DNA of 43,501 nt from a virus: the IMG/VR virus record IMGVR_UViG_3300010373_000018, positions 1 through 43,501 of that record; one strand, written 5' to 3'. A program made the translations under genes and the position numbers. Position 1 is the stretch's first letter; every line of letters starts with the position of its first letter. Under the pieces are notes generated by a model. It was not told the origin of the DNA. It saw only the letters and a program-made list of their open reading frames with translations, and searched no databases. Below are positions 7,090-14,035 of this stretch, one piece after another.

Positions 7090-8532
7090 TTAATTGTTAT
7101 GAATTTCCCTCTTACGCTTGTTGTTAATGAAATGCCTATTAATTGCCTGTACTAATGCATCATTTAAATCATTATGGCTATTATTGGGGAACTTTAAAAT
7201 ACCCTGTCTTTCATCATTATAGATAGCATCAGCAATAGATTCTCTAATCAATATCATTCCACTTTCACCATAAGGAGTTGCTAATCTCGTTCTAGCTACC
7301 TTATCCCCTTCCGAACCGCTCACTTTTACTTCAATAGCTGGTATCTCTGATTTTTTTAATGTTTGCTTAGCACTCTTACCACTAGCTTTCGCCTCAATAT
7401 AATGTGGTGCCTCTTTACTTTTCATGTAATTGATCAGTTCAGGAAACTCCAACCACTTGAAGCCAATATCATTAATGGCCATGTTCTCATTATACTTCCC
7501 TGATTCAACATAAGCACAGGCAGAGTTACTTTCCTTTTCTGTATATGCCAAATCCCAATCAGAACCCCTATTTACTAAATTTGGCAGGATATCCTTTTCC
7601 CATAGATAGTCAGGAATTATCTTAAACCATTTCTTCCAGATACCCCCATCCTCAGGAGCAGGTATTTGTTGTATTTGTCCAGCGAAACCATATGAGCCTA
7701 AATCTTCCTTTTGCTCGTCCATTACTTCCATGGATAAACGGACAGGATCTAACATCCCATCTATATATCTTTCTCGTAATTCAATTGGTTTAACATCTTT
7801 GGATAGCCTACCAGGTAAACACACATGCTTAATCTTCTTCTTCTTTTTCTTAAGCCAATTACCGGTTGGATCCTCCTCATGTAGCCTTTGCATAACAAGG
7901 ATAATTGGCGTAACGGCTTTATTAACTTTACGTGTCGACAGCGTGGTATTCATGAACCCACTTGCGGACTCAAGCAAAACCTCAGATGATGCTCCCTTTG
8001 GATTTATTGGATCATCGACAATAATAATATGAGCGTGAAAGCCTGTTACAGTACCACCAACAGATGTGGCATACCGCTCACCACCTGCTGTATTTTTGTA
8101 ATGAGTCTTATTGTCTTGATCATTTTTGATGTTCACATCTGGAAACCATAACCTATACCGAGCGCATCTAATAATATCCCGACTCTTAACAGCGTGATCT
8201 GTGGATAGAGAGGCAGAATAAGAAGCTGTCATCACCCTAATGGATGCGTCTATAGTCCATATCCAAGCAGGGAACATTACCGTACATATTGTACTCTTTG
8301 AGGTTCCTGGAGGAATATTTATGATGAAATCAGCTTCTTTCGCTTCACGCCTGATAACTCGTTCCCCATATTCCTGTAGTTGATCGCATAGGTATTCTAT
8401 ATGCCAGTTGTATACAGGATCTTCTGCTATAATTTCACTCCAAAAACATTGAAGGAAATAAAAAAAGTTCTTCTTACACAACTGTGCATCAATATCATCC
8501 AATGATGCCAATACAAGTTCTTCCTTACTCAC
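7090..8532 (-). CDS. terL: Terminase large subunit (TerL)
   Basis: 480 residues. The packaging ATPase domain has Walker A IPPGTSKS (around residues 73-80) and Walker B AHIIIVDDP (D173, D174), with an adenine-region motif near FWSEI...NWHIEYLCDQLQ. The C-terminal nuclease domain (RNase H-like) begins NRGSDWDLAYTEKESNS, and its last acidic residues are in NNSHNDLNDALVQAI. It pumps DNA through the portal and cuts concatemers. It overlaps the small-subunit gene by 8 nt and is followed 16 nt later by the portal gene. A KKKKKK run lies in the linker region (GNWLKKKKKKIKH), encoded by an A-rich tract. Confidence 0.95.
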   Translation of the reverse strand: MSKEELVLASLDDIDAQLCKKNFFYFLQCFWSEIIAEDPVYNWHIEYLCDQLQEYGERVIRREAKEADFIINIPPGTSKSTICTVMFPAWIWTIDASIRVMTASYSASLSTDHAVKSRDIIRCARYRLWFPDVNIKNDQDNKTHYKNTAGGERYATSVGGTVTGFHAHIIIVDDPINPKGASSEVLLESASGFMNTTLSTRKVNKAVTPIILVMQRLHEEDPTGNWLKKKKKKIKHVCLPGRLSKDVKPIELRERYIDGMLDPVRLSMEVMDEQKEDLGSYGFAGQIQQIPAPEDGGIWKKWFKIIPDYLWEKDILPNLVNRGSDWDLAYTEKESNSACAYVESGKYNENMAINDIGFKWLEFPELINYMKSKEAPHYIEAKASGKSAKQTLKKSEIPAIEVKVSGSEGDKVARTRLATPYGESGMILIRESIADAIYNDERQGILKFPNNSHNDLNDALVQAINRHFINNKRKREIHNN

Positions 8533-9034
8533 TTATCTTTTCCACTATTGACCTGTAGGCCTTAAGCTCTTCTACTGTTAATTTACTTAAATCCTTGGGC
8601 TGAGTTGCCATCGATCCATCAGTTGACTTGTGATCGATCTCTTGTTTATCTGACCAACCCATATTCTTTAAAGCGAATATATGAGCTGTGGGCAACTTCG
8701 CATACTGCGCAGCCTTCTCATAATGATTCTCTACTTGTAACCTAGCCCTTTTTATAGTGTAAGAAAACCCGTCACGCTTTTCGTAATCATAAAAGCTTTG
8801 TCTACTTTCAAAACCCAAATGAAGACAAAGACCAGTAATTGTTATTGGCTCTGGAGATCTATCCCAAACCTTTACATCATGCTCTTTGCCTTCATCATCC
8901 GTTTCTGTTTCCCAATGATATTCACCTTTAACGTAAATAAAGTAATCATCAATCTGGGTCTGTAACTTTTCTGCTGTTTCGTAATGTGCTGGCCTTCCCC
9001 CTACATCTATATCCTTACCCTCTGACACTTGCAT
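8525..9034 (-). CDS. terS: Terminase small subunit (TerS)
   Basis: 169 residues. It opens GKDIDVGGRPAHYETAEKLQTQIDDYF, a pattern seen in small terminase subunits of Bacteroidetes phages. A helix-turn-helix region follows around PITITGLCLHLGFESRQSFYDYEKRDGFSYTIKRA, and FALKNMGWSDKQEID is the family's typical segment before the oligomerisation part. It recognises packaging DNA and activates TerL. The start is preceded directly by AAAGGAGGAGG, a strong Shine-Dalgarno unusual for this host group. It overlaps terL by 8 nt. Confidence 0.85.
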   Translation of the reverse strand: MQVSEGKDIDVGGRPAHYETAEKLQTQIDDYFIYVKGEYHWETETDDEGKEHDVKVWDRSPEPITITGLCLHLGFESRQSFYDYEKRDGFSYTIKRARLQVENHYEKAAQYAKLPTAHIFALKNMGWSDKQEIDHKSTDGSMATQPKDLSKLTVEELKAYRSIVEKISE

Positions 9035-9046
9035 CCTCCTCCTTTA

Positions 9047-9325
9047 TTATCCTACCGTATAAACAAAATTGATATCATACTTAGTTACTGCCAAAGGATC
9101 TTTATCATACTCCCATTCTTTATAATATTCATAAATTACCTCTGGTAATTCAACAACTTTTAATTCCAAGCCATTACTAAAGGAGATATTACTAAAAAAT
9201 TTATTCCCATGACCGTCAAGCTCCTTTGTGATGCTAACAATAGAATTAACATCATAAATACCTACTGTCTCACTTTCACCTGTGTCTCCTGAATCCTTCT
9301 GGATCACTACTAATACTTTATTCAT
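9047..9325 (-). CDS. First gene of the late unit, unknown function
   Basis: 92 residues, acidic, with no membrane segment and no recognised family. It begins MNKVLVVIQKD and has alternating strand-like segments (SIVSITKEL, NISFSNGLELKVVELPEVI), suggesting an all-beta domain. It lies 12 nt before the terminase small subunit gene and just downstream (on the minus strand) of a 20-bp palindrome and GCTAAA boxes. It is therefore probably the first gene of the late operon. Candidate roles include packaging accessory or late regulator; neither is supported by a motif. Confidence 0.65.
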   Translation of the reverse strand: MNKVLVVIQKDSGDTGESETVGIYDVNSIVSITKELDGHGNKFFSNISFSNGLELKVVELPEVIYEYYKEWEYDKDPLAVTKYDINFVYTVG

Positions 9326-9346
9326 ATAATTTTGATTATGTGTAAT

Positions 9347-9390
9347 AATGCTAAATATTTAGCATTCATTTGCTAAAATAAGCTAAAATA
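9347..9390. promoter_or_regulatory. 20-bp perfect palindrome plus two GCTAAAATA repeats, upstream of the late operon
   Basis: AATGCTAAATATTTAGCATT (9347-9366) is a perfect palindrome. It is followed by ATTTGCTAAAATA (9368-9380) and AGCTAAAATA (9381-9390), whose GCTAAA cores start 22 and 32 bp after the first. On the minus strand these lie 22-65 bp upstream of the first late gene. This is the layout of an operator or activator site for the late promoter. The binding protein is not identified. Confidence 0.55.
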
Positions 9391-9423
9391 ATATTATTAT
9401 CAAAAATTGAAAGAAATGAACAT

Positions 9424-9454
9424 AAAAAAGTCCCAACCATTTAAGGCTAGGACT
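9424..9454 (-). terminator. Intrinsic terminator of the 9475-10191 gene
   Basis: On the minus strand, AGTCCTAGCC (9454-9445) pairs with GGTTGGGACT (9438-9429) over 10 bp with two G-U pairs and a 6-nt loop, then runs into TTTTTT. It follows the stop codon of the gene at 9475 by about 20 nt and insulates that gene from the late operon. Confidence 0.8.
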
Positions 9455-9474
9455 CATCTAAAAAAATTAATAAT

Positions 9475-10191
9475 CTAGGATTGTTTGCGGCTATAAAAAG
9501 ATACAACCTGAGCTCTCATCGGTTCAATTGGATCTCCACCTCTATTTTCAAAAAAGTTTTTGTACAGGTCTTCATATATCTTTTCATTTGGGATATTAGG
9601 ATATTGTTGCTTTGCAGAATTGAAATAACCACATACCGCATACTCCTCTTTTGAGATTTTTTTGTAATCGTATTTATCTATAAAGTTATTGATCTTAGAA
9701 AAATGATAATTATGATGTATATTAAAAATATTTGCTTCAACTACGATATATTTTCGATAAAAATCAATTAATTCAGCATCCGTAGATACATTCATAACCT
9801 TAAGAGCTTGTTTTCTCACAACAAATAATCTGTCCTTTAATTTATTATAATACTGACTGTAAGAGAAAACTTTTATAAATGAGTTATATACATCAAGTTC
9901 ATTTTTATTGAAAATATCTGTTAACACTTCCCCCCAAACATCTTTCACATACTCATAATTATATTGGTCATTTTTAAGGTCTTCCAAGTTCTTTACTGCA
10001 TCAAAAGAATTTGCGAGTCCCTCTATATTAATATCAAACTCCTTTTCTTTTTTCCAAATACTGAGAGCTTCCTTACCGACAAATAGTGTGGCACTAGCAA
10101 TTATTAATCCCACTATAGCAACAGCTCCTGTAAATATTCCGCCAAATAAACTTGCGATTTCAAAAAAGTTTGATGGTTCAAGTACTTCCAT
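9475..10191 (-). CDS. Single-unit membrane protein next to attP, unknown function
   Basis: 238 residues from the ATG at 10189-10191 (MEVLEPSNFF). The frame could start at 10269, but that would translate through a strong terminator hairpin. One or two hydrophobic helices span residues 12-42 (IASLFGGIFTGAVAIVGLIIASATLFVG). A cytoplasmic, mostly helical, tyrosine- and lysine-rich domain of about 190 residues follows. The gene has its own promoter, upstream terminator and downstream terminator, and lies at one prophage end. This independent expression suits a lysogenic conversion or superinfection-exclusion gene; that is inference. No family is recognised. Confidence 0.7.
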   Translation of the reverse strand: MEVLEPSNFFEIASLFGGIFTGAVAIVGLIIASATLFVGKEALSIWKKEKEFDINIEGLANSFDAVKNLEDLKNDQYNYEYVKDVWGEVLTDIFNKNELDVYNSFIKVFSYSQYYNKLKDRLFVVRKQALKVMNVSTDAELIDFYRKYIVVEANIFNIHHNYHFSKINNFIDKYDYKKISKEEYAVCGYFNSAKQQYPNIPNEKIYEDLYKNFFENRGGDPIEPMRAQVVSFYSRKQS

Positions 10192-10225
10192 ATAATTAAA
10201 AATAGGTTTATAAAGTACAATATAA

Positions 10226-10258
10226 TAAAAAAGCCCGACACTTGGGAGGTGTCGGGCT
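10226..10258 (-). terminator. Strong terminator hairpin in the leader of the membrane protein gene
   Basis: On the minus strand, AGCCCGACAC (10258-10249) pairs with GTGTCGGGCT (10241-10232) over 10 perfect bp with a 7-nt loop, followed by TTTTTT. It lies downstream of the 10308-10337 promoter and upstream of the gene start at 10191. It therefore either ends a short RNA of about 70 nt or attenuates the gene. Confidence 0.75.
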
Positions 10259-10307
10259 ATACTAACCAATTATAAACCTAAATTATGAAAAGACTTGTTT
10301 GTTGATT

Positions 10308-10337
10308 CAAATATACTAAACTTTTTAGAATAACAAA
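10308..10337 (-). promoter_or_regulatory. Bacteroidetes-type promoter (minus strand)
   Basis: On the minus strand TTTG (10337-10334) is followed after 18 bases by TATATTTG (10315-10308), matching the -33 TTTG / -7 TAnnTTTG consensus known for Bacteroidetes. The predicted start is near 10300, about 40 nt before a terminator hairpin and 110 nt before the start codon of the 10191 gene. Confidence 0.6.
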
Positions 10338-10340
10338 TTA

Positions 10341-10363
10341 TTTTAGCTATAAATTTTAGCTAA
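10341..10363. promoter_or_regulatory. Two TTTTAGCTA repeats upstream of the minus-strand promoter
   Basis: TTTTAGCTAT (10341-10350) and TTTTAGCTAA (10354-10363) are spaced 13 bp apart. They are the same GCTAAA core (on the minus strand) found upstream of the late operon and of the protease gene. Here they lie just upstream of the -33 box of a minus-strand promoter, a position suited to an activator or repressor. Confidence 0.4.
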
Positions 10364-10479
10364 TTTAAAATCATGATGAAACTGTTTGCTTAGTTCTATG
10401 AAACGTATTCTGTTACAAATTTCATATATTTATAAATTATTTTTAAATGATATCTGCTTGGGTATTGTTGAAACACAAA

Positions 10480-10497
10480 CTTTACAGTTGCTTTACA
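10480..10497 (+). repeat. Integrase arm-type sites, left arm (two CTTTACA)
   Basis: CTTTACA occurs at 10480-10486 and 10491-10497, 11 bp apart, one helical turn. The same heptamer in the same orientation recurs three times on the other side of the core. Phased direct repeats on both sides of a core site are typical of arm-type binding sites of lambda-like integrases. Confidence 0.65.
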
Positions 10498-10556
10498 ATG
10501 AATATTACCCAGAACCATAATAGACTGACTACAAGAATATAACATCAATATTGATT

Positions 10557-10603
10557 TCGGTTTTCTAAACCGACGGTCTCAGGTTCGAATCCTGATGGGC
10601 GTA
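10557..10603 (+). other. attP: attP core: 3' part of a tRNA-Arg(UCU)
   Basis: The bases fold as the 3' half of a tRNA: anticodon arm TCGGT/ACCGA with loop TTTCTAA (anticodon TCT, Arg), 5-nt variable loop, T-arm TCAGG-TTCGAAT-CCTGA, acceptor strand TGGGCGT and discriminator A. The 5' half is absent, so this is not a functional tRNA gene. Phages that integrate into tRNA genes carry exactly such a 3' fragment so that the gene is restored. The integrase gene starts 139 bp downstream. The true crossover limits need the host sequence. Confidence 0.9.
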
Positions 10604-10612
10604 CAACCTTTT

Positions 10613-10645
10613 AAGCCCCTTATCACACGATAAGGGGCTTTTTTA
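10613..10645 (+). terminator. Intrinsic terminator after the tRNA fragment
   Basis: AAGCCCCTTATC (10613-10624) and GATAAGGGGCTT (10629-10640) form a perfect 12-bp stem with a 4-nt loop and a T run to 10645. It follows the tRNA fragment by 10 nt. After integration it would end transcription of the restored host tRNA-Arg and shield the integrase gene from it. It may be a captured copy of the host's own tRNA terminator. Confidence 0.85.
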
Positions 10646-10709
10646 TTGCTTATACGATTATTCCTTATTAACTTTAGTCTCACTTTAAAGGTTAAATTTC
10701 ACTACAGAA

Positions 10710-10737
10710 CTTTACAAAAGCTTTACAGAACTTTACA
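10710..10737 (+). repeat. Integrase arm-type sites, right arm (three CTTTACA)
   Basis: CTTTACA occurs at 10710-10716, 10721-10727 and 10731-10737, spaced 11 and 10 bp, in the same orientation as the two left-arm copies. The last copy ends 4 bp before the integrase start codon, so integrase bound here could also repress its own gene. Confidence 0.65.
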
Positions 10738-10741
10738 ATAA

Positions 10742-11998
10742 ATGGCAACAGTAAACTATTCCATATTCGAACATCATCGGAAACAGGACGGCACAACAAA
10801 TGTTAAAATCAAAATAACTCACAATAGTATTACCAAATATATTGCAAGTAGATTCTATGTTGTCGATAAACAGATCAAGAAAACAACAGAATTGAAGAAT
10901 GGCAAAGAGTCAATCAAATTAACCATCAAAGACAAAAAGGTACTTGATGAAGTTAATACTGACTTAAAGGCGTACCGTAACAAAATTGAAGATATGGGGC
11001 CAGCTGTACAATACATGTCCTTAGAGGAGTTAAAAGATGCTTTAGTTGAAAGTGATAGACCTGTAGTTATAGACTCTGTTGATTTTATAGCTTTCTGTGG
11101 TGAGTTCCTGGACAATTTGACTGCACAGGGTAAGACCGGAACACGCAGATCCATGAGTCCGCCTGTAAACCATCTCAAAGACTTCTCCCCTACCATCAAC
11201 GCCAATGATGTTGATTCGGTATTCCTAAAAGGATTTGAGGCGCATCTAAGAAAGGAAAAAACAATCAAAAGAAGTAACTCAGATAAACAGGCACATAATA
11301 TTACATCTTCTTTGGATGATGCCGGTGTTTTTAAAGTAATGCAGGGAATCCGGAACCTACATAACAAATGCAAAGAAAAGTATAATAACGAAAGAGTACA
11401 GATCATAACCTCTGATCCATTCAAATATTATAAGATGCCTAAGTATAAGATGACACGAAAAGATATGGATAAAAATCTTGTCGATCGAATTATCGAATAC
11501 AGAGCAATGGATCTGGTAGGATTAAAAGAATTATCCCGGGATATATTCATGCTATCTCTTTACCTATGTGGAATGAATGCAAAAGACATGTATGATGGAA
11601 ACTATAAAATCGTTGATGGGCGCATAGAATATGAAAGAGCTAAGACTGCAGGAAGAAGAGCAGACAGCGCTTTTATTAGCGTACTGATACCGGAGGATGC
11701 AAAAGTATTATTAGAAAAATACAACGCCACGTATCTTAGAAAAAGATATTCTAAACACGAAGGATTTACAAACGCACTAAGCTCTGGACATAAAGGATCA
11801 GGATTTACTTTTTACGAGGCTAGAGACTCTTTCGCTTCAATAGCTGTAAATATATGTGGCTTTAGTCATGATGCCGTAGAAACAGCTTTAAATCACTTTG
11901 ACGAGTCAAGGGTTATAAACAGATATGCAGCTCGGGACTGGTCTGTTATTGATAAGGTTCAGGCAGGAGTATTAAAAGAAATAAACAGAGAGCGCTAA
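10742..11998 (+). CDS. int: Tyrosine-type integrase, Bacteroidetes subgroup
   Basis: 418 residues. An N-terminal arm-binding domain (YSIFEHHRKQDGTTNVKIKITHNS...RFYV) is followed by a core-binding SAM-like domain (about 90-230) and a catalytic domain. The nucleophile is Y395 (VINRYAARDW); R361 lies in FYEARDSFASIA and H385 in ALNHFD. The first catalytic Arg region reads LYLCGMNAKDM with no Arg, a substitution known in Bacteroidetes integrases such as IntDOT. The box II His is replaced by Tyr (YEAR instead of H-x-x-R). It catalyses integration at the tRNA-Arg site. The gene is adjacent to attP, and its start is overlain by arm-type repeats. Confidence 0.9.
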   Translation: MATVNYSIFEHHRKQDGTTNVKIKITHNSITKYIASRFYVVDKQIKKTTELKNGKESIKLTIKDKKVLDEVNTDLKAYRNKIEDMGPAVQYMSLEELKDALVESDRPVVIDSVDFIAFCGEFLDNLTAQGKTGTRRSMSPPVNHLKDFSPTINANDVDSVFLKGFEAHLRKEKTIKRSNSDKQAHNITSSLDDAGVFKVMQGIRNLHNKCKEKYNNERVQIITSDPFKYYKMPKYKMTRKDMDKNLVDRIIEYRAMDLVGLKELSRDIFMLSLYLCGMNAKDMYDGNYKIVDGRIEYERAKTAGRRADSAFISVLIPEDAKVLLEKYNATYLRKRYSKHEGFTNALSSGHKGSGFTFYEARDSFASIAVNICGFSHDAVETALNHFDESRVINRYAARDWSVIDKVQAGVLKEINRER

Positions 11999-12018
11999 AC
12001 CTCTGTTTATCTAAACAC

Positions 12019-12369
12019 TTATTTTCTTTTATATTTATAATCCTTTGGAGTAGCCCCCTCCAGCCCTCCGAGCAGATATAAGTTATTATTACCTTTGAAA
12101 CTAACTTGGTAAACAAAATTCCCTTTCGCATTACCAAGAATTAATTTAGTGCCATCATATCCATATGTTCCTGTAAAACCTGCAGGGGTATCTTTATCCA
12201 AAATAAGAACATAGTGTCTATCAGATTGTATAGTCAATTTTGGAAACTCTTTCCCATCAGAATCAATCCACTCTCCAACTATATTATTTACTTCAGGTTC
12301 AGAATCCTTATCCTTGCTACATGATAAAAGTAACACAGGCAAAAACAACATTATTAAAATTCTTTTCAT
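12019..12369 (-). CDS. Lipoprotein, lysogeny region
   Basis: 116 residues. A type II signal peptide (MKRILIMLFLPVLLLSC) places the lipid cysteine at residue 17. The following SKDKDSEPE resembles the S-K/D-D/E lipoprotein export signal that sends Bacteroidetes lipoproteins to the cell surface. The mature part has strand-rich G-E-W-x-x-S-D-G-K-x-F/GTYGYDGTKL motifs like lipocalin-type small lipoproteins. It is the last gene of the minus-strand unit headed by the repressor, so it should be made in the lysogen. A surface superinfection-exclusion role is an inference. Confidence 0.75.
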   Translation of the reverse strand: MKRILIMLFLPVLLLSCSKDKDSEPEVNNIVGEWIDSDGKEFPKLTIQSDRHYVLILDKDTPAGFTGTYGYDGTKLILGNAKGNFVYQVSFKGNNNLYLLGGLEGATPKDYKYKRK

Positions 12370-12370
12370 A

Positions 12371-12916
12371 TTATATTAATTTAGATAAATCATAATAATT
12401 TTCGAACGAATTCGCAGAGAGATTCAAGCTAATTCCTGAAAAAAAAGCACTTTTTTTTGATACAGTTACTTTAAATTCATTTTTATCATAAACTAAAACA
12501 CATGCATTTGCTTTATTAATGGGCACATTATATTTAACTCCATTCCCTTCTAATTCTATTGATAATTCCCTGCCTTTTGAATCAAAAAAAAATAGATATA
12601 CCTTACCTGCATCAAAATCATCTAACCGTTTTTTCTCCTTTAGAAACTTTTCATTATTTATCGCTCCAGAATCATGTAAGGTTTTTAACTTAAACATTTC
12701 ATCAACATAACTTAATTCTGGTTTATAGCTAACTTTGTCTAAAATAGATTTTTCAAATAATAAGGTATCCTTTCTTTTTGATAATAGAATAACAATTAAC
12801 CCAATAACTGGAGAAAATAAAATTGATATTACAAATGCCCAAAAAGAACCTATATTACGTTTACTACCTAAAAATGACATTATACAGGACAATATAAACC
12901 AAGCGACAAACAACAT
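12371..12916 (-). CDS. SHOCT-like membrane protein, lysogeny region
   Basis: 181 residues. Two N-terminal membrane helices (about 1-18 and 24-46, MLFVAWFILSCIMSF and SFWAFVISILFSPVIGLIVILL) precede a short helical hairpin DEMFKLKTLHDSGAINNEKF, which matches the SHOCT pattern (L-x-x-L-x-x-x-G-x-I-x-x-x-E-F). A C-terminal beta-rich domain follows. It lies 1 nt upstream of the lipoprotein gene and downstream of the repressor gene. SHOCT proteins often act at membranes as oligomerisation modules. Function here is unknown; prophage-encoded exclusion is plausible. Confidence 0.7.
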   Translation of the reverse strand: MLFVAWFILSCIMSFLGSKRNIGSFWAFVISILFSPVIGLIVILLSKRKDTLLFEKSILDKVSYKPELSYVDEMFKLKTLHDSGAINNEKFLKEKKRLDDFDAGKVYLFFFDSKGRELSIELEGNGVKYNVPINKANACVLVYDKNEFKVTVSKKSAFFSGISLNLSANSFENYYDLSKLI

Positions 12917-12978
12917 AATTTATAAATACTTAAATTTCATTAAAAATAGGTATTAAAATTATAAATGATATCTTTAAA

Positions 12979-13668
12979 TTAATTTATTTCTCCAATATCT
13001 GGGATAGAGGGCCTTATTGACACAACTTTCCTATAAATAAATACCTGAAAAATATCTTTAGTATCTATTTTAAAATCTTTATATCTTTTATTGTATGAAT
13101 GACATTTGACATATCCTTGATCAAGATTATGCTCAGTAATCTGTTTGAATACATTCCCTTCTCTTGAACAAATAACGAAAAGATTATTTCTAATTGGCAA
13201 GCTCTCCCCTGGTTCTAATTGATATTCTTTAACTAAAATTTCTGACCCATCTGGAATAGATATATCAGTACCGTCTACCATACTGTCTCCATTAACCCTA
13301 ATAACCAAATAATTTCCACGGTCAAATTCTTTAGGGATTAATCTCTTTTTAGTATCTGGCAACTTATCTACATTTACCGCTCCTAGTTGTCCAGCTTCAG
13401 CTGATAAATCAACGTATTCTACCATCATATAATCATCATGAGGCATTGCTGTCACTTCATTCTTTAATTCCACATCATCACTTAACAGCCACTCAATATC
13501 TAAATTGAATTTTTCCGCTAATATTTCTGCTTTTTCTTTAGATAAAGATGACACACCTTTCTCTACTGCTGTTATAAATGGTTGTTTCACATCTAGCAAC
13601 AAAGCCATTTCTGCTTGGGTTAATCTATTATTTTTTCTAACAGATTTAAACTTATCATTTTTTCGCAC
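12979..13668 (-). CDS. CI/LexA-like phage repressor (HTH plus S24 autopeptidase)
   Basis: 229 residues. An XRE-type helix-turn-helix spans about 10-55 (RLTQAEMALLLDVKQPFITAVEKG). The S24 peptidase domain has the self-cleavage site EAGQ (Ala92-Gly93), the nucleophile Ser129 in VNGDSMVDG and the general-base Lys175 in NVFKQI. It should hold the prophage silent by binding the divergent operator region and be inactivated through RecA-stimulated autocleavage after DNA damage. It is transcribed leftward, opposite the early operon, and heads the unit that includes the SHOCT and lipoprotein genes. Confidence 0.92.
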   Translation of the reverse strand: MRKNDKFKSVRKNNRLTQAEMALLLDVKQPFITAVEKGVSSLSKEKAEILAEKFNLDIEWLLSDDVELKNEVTAMPHDDYMMVEYVDLSAEAGQLGAVNVDKLPDTKKRLIPKEFDRGNYLVIRVNGDSMVDGTDISIPDGSEILVKEYQLEPGESLPIRNNLFVICSREGNVFKQITEHNLDQGYVKCHSYNKRYKDFKIDTKDIFQVFIYRKVVSIRPSIPDIGEIN

Positions 13669-13685
13669 TGAATATCAATGTATTA

Positions 13686-13830
13686 CAAAATATAAGTAAA
13701 ATATAACCCACAATAATTTGAGGTTACTTATATTTAACTTATATTTGTAGTGGTTAATAACTACTTTATATTTTAGAACACTGCAAAGGTAGTTATATAT
13801 AACCATATTAACAATACTTATAACTAAAAA
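13686..13830. promoter_or_regulatory. Divergent lysis-lysogeny control region with early promoter and operator repeats
   Basis: On the plus strand TTTG (13717-13720), 19 bases, then TATATTTG (13740-13747) is a consensus Bacteroidetes promoter for the early operon. Between and around these boxes AAATATAAGT-type repeats occur three times: plus strand near 13689-13699 and two inverted copies in 13725-13746. A GTTATATATAAC palindrome lies near 13792-13803 and a GTAG-N10-CTAC pair near 13747-13764. On the minus strand, TATATTTTG (13694-13686) may be the repressor's own -7 box. Repressor binding to the repeats would block the early promoter. Confidence 0.7.
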
Positions 13831-13831
13831 T

Positions 13832-14035
13832 ATGCAAAAAAATATTAATAGCAATTTATCTGCTACGAAACTATTCGAAAGTCTAGATATAGGGTCTAGG
13901 ATTGAGGATACTAGAACTATTAATTATTTACGAAGGGAACAAGCTGTTTTTAAGCGAATTTTTCCTGAAAGACACATTGTAGTCATGAAATCAAAATTTA
14001 AAGACGGAATATCTATAATAATGAGGGCTGAATAA
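13832..14035 (+). CDS. First early gene, small basic protein of unknown function
   Basis: 67 residues, positively charged (RRE, KR, RH, KSKFKDG). It is the first gene after the early promoter and overlaps the antirepressor start by 1 nt (TAATG). Its position is that of a Cro-like or CII-like regulator, but no clear helix-turn-helix can be seen. The C-terminus (RHIVVMKSKFKDGISIIMRAE) looks like two strands. Unknown function. Confidence 0.6.
   Translation: MQKNINSNLSATKLFESLDIGSRIEDTRTINYLRREQAVFKRIFPERHIVVMKSKFKDGISIIMRAE

Noticed and set aside
9326-9340. TAATTTTG resembling a -7 box on the plus strand
   Set aside because: No TTTG at the right distance upstream, and no plus-strand gene follows.
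10556-10606. A functional phage-encoded tRNA-Arg
   Set aside because: The 5' acceptor strand and D-arm are missing upstream, so it is only the 3' fragment expected at an attachment site.
10855-11424. 189-codon frame antisense to the integrase
   Set aside because: Serine- and leucine-rich composition typical of an antisense shadow of a lysine/aspartate-rich gene; the integrase frame has clear motifs.
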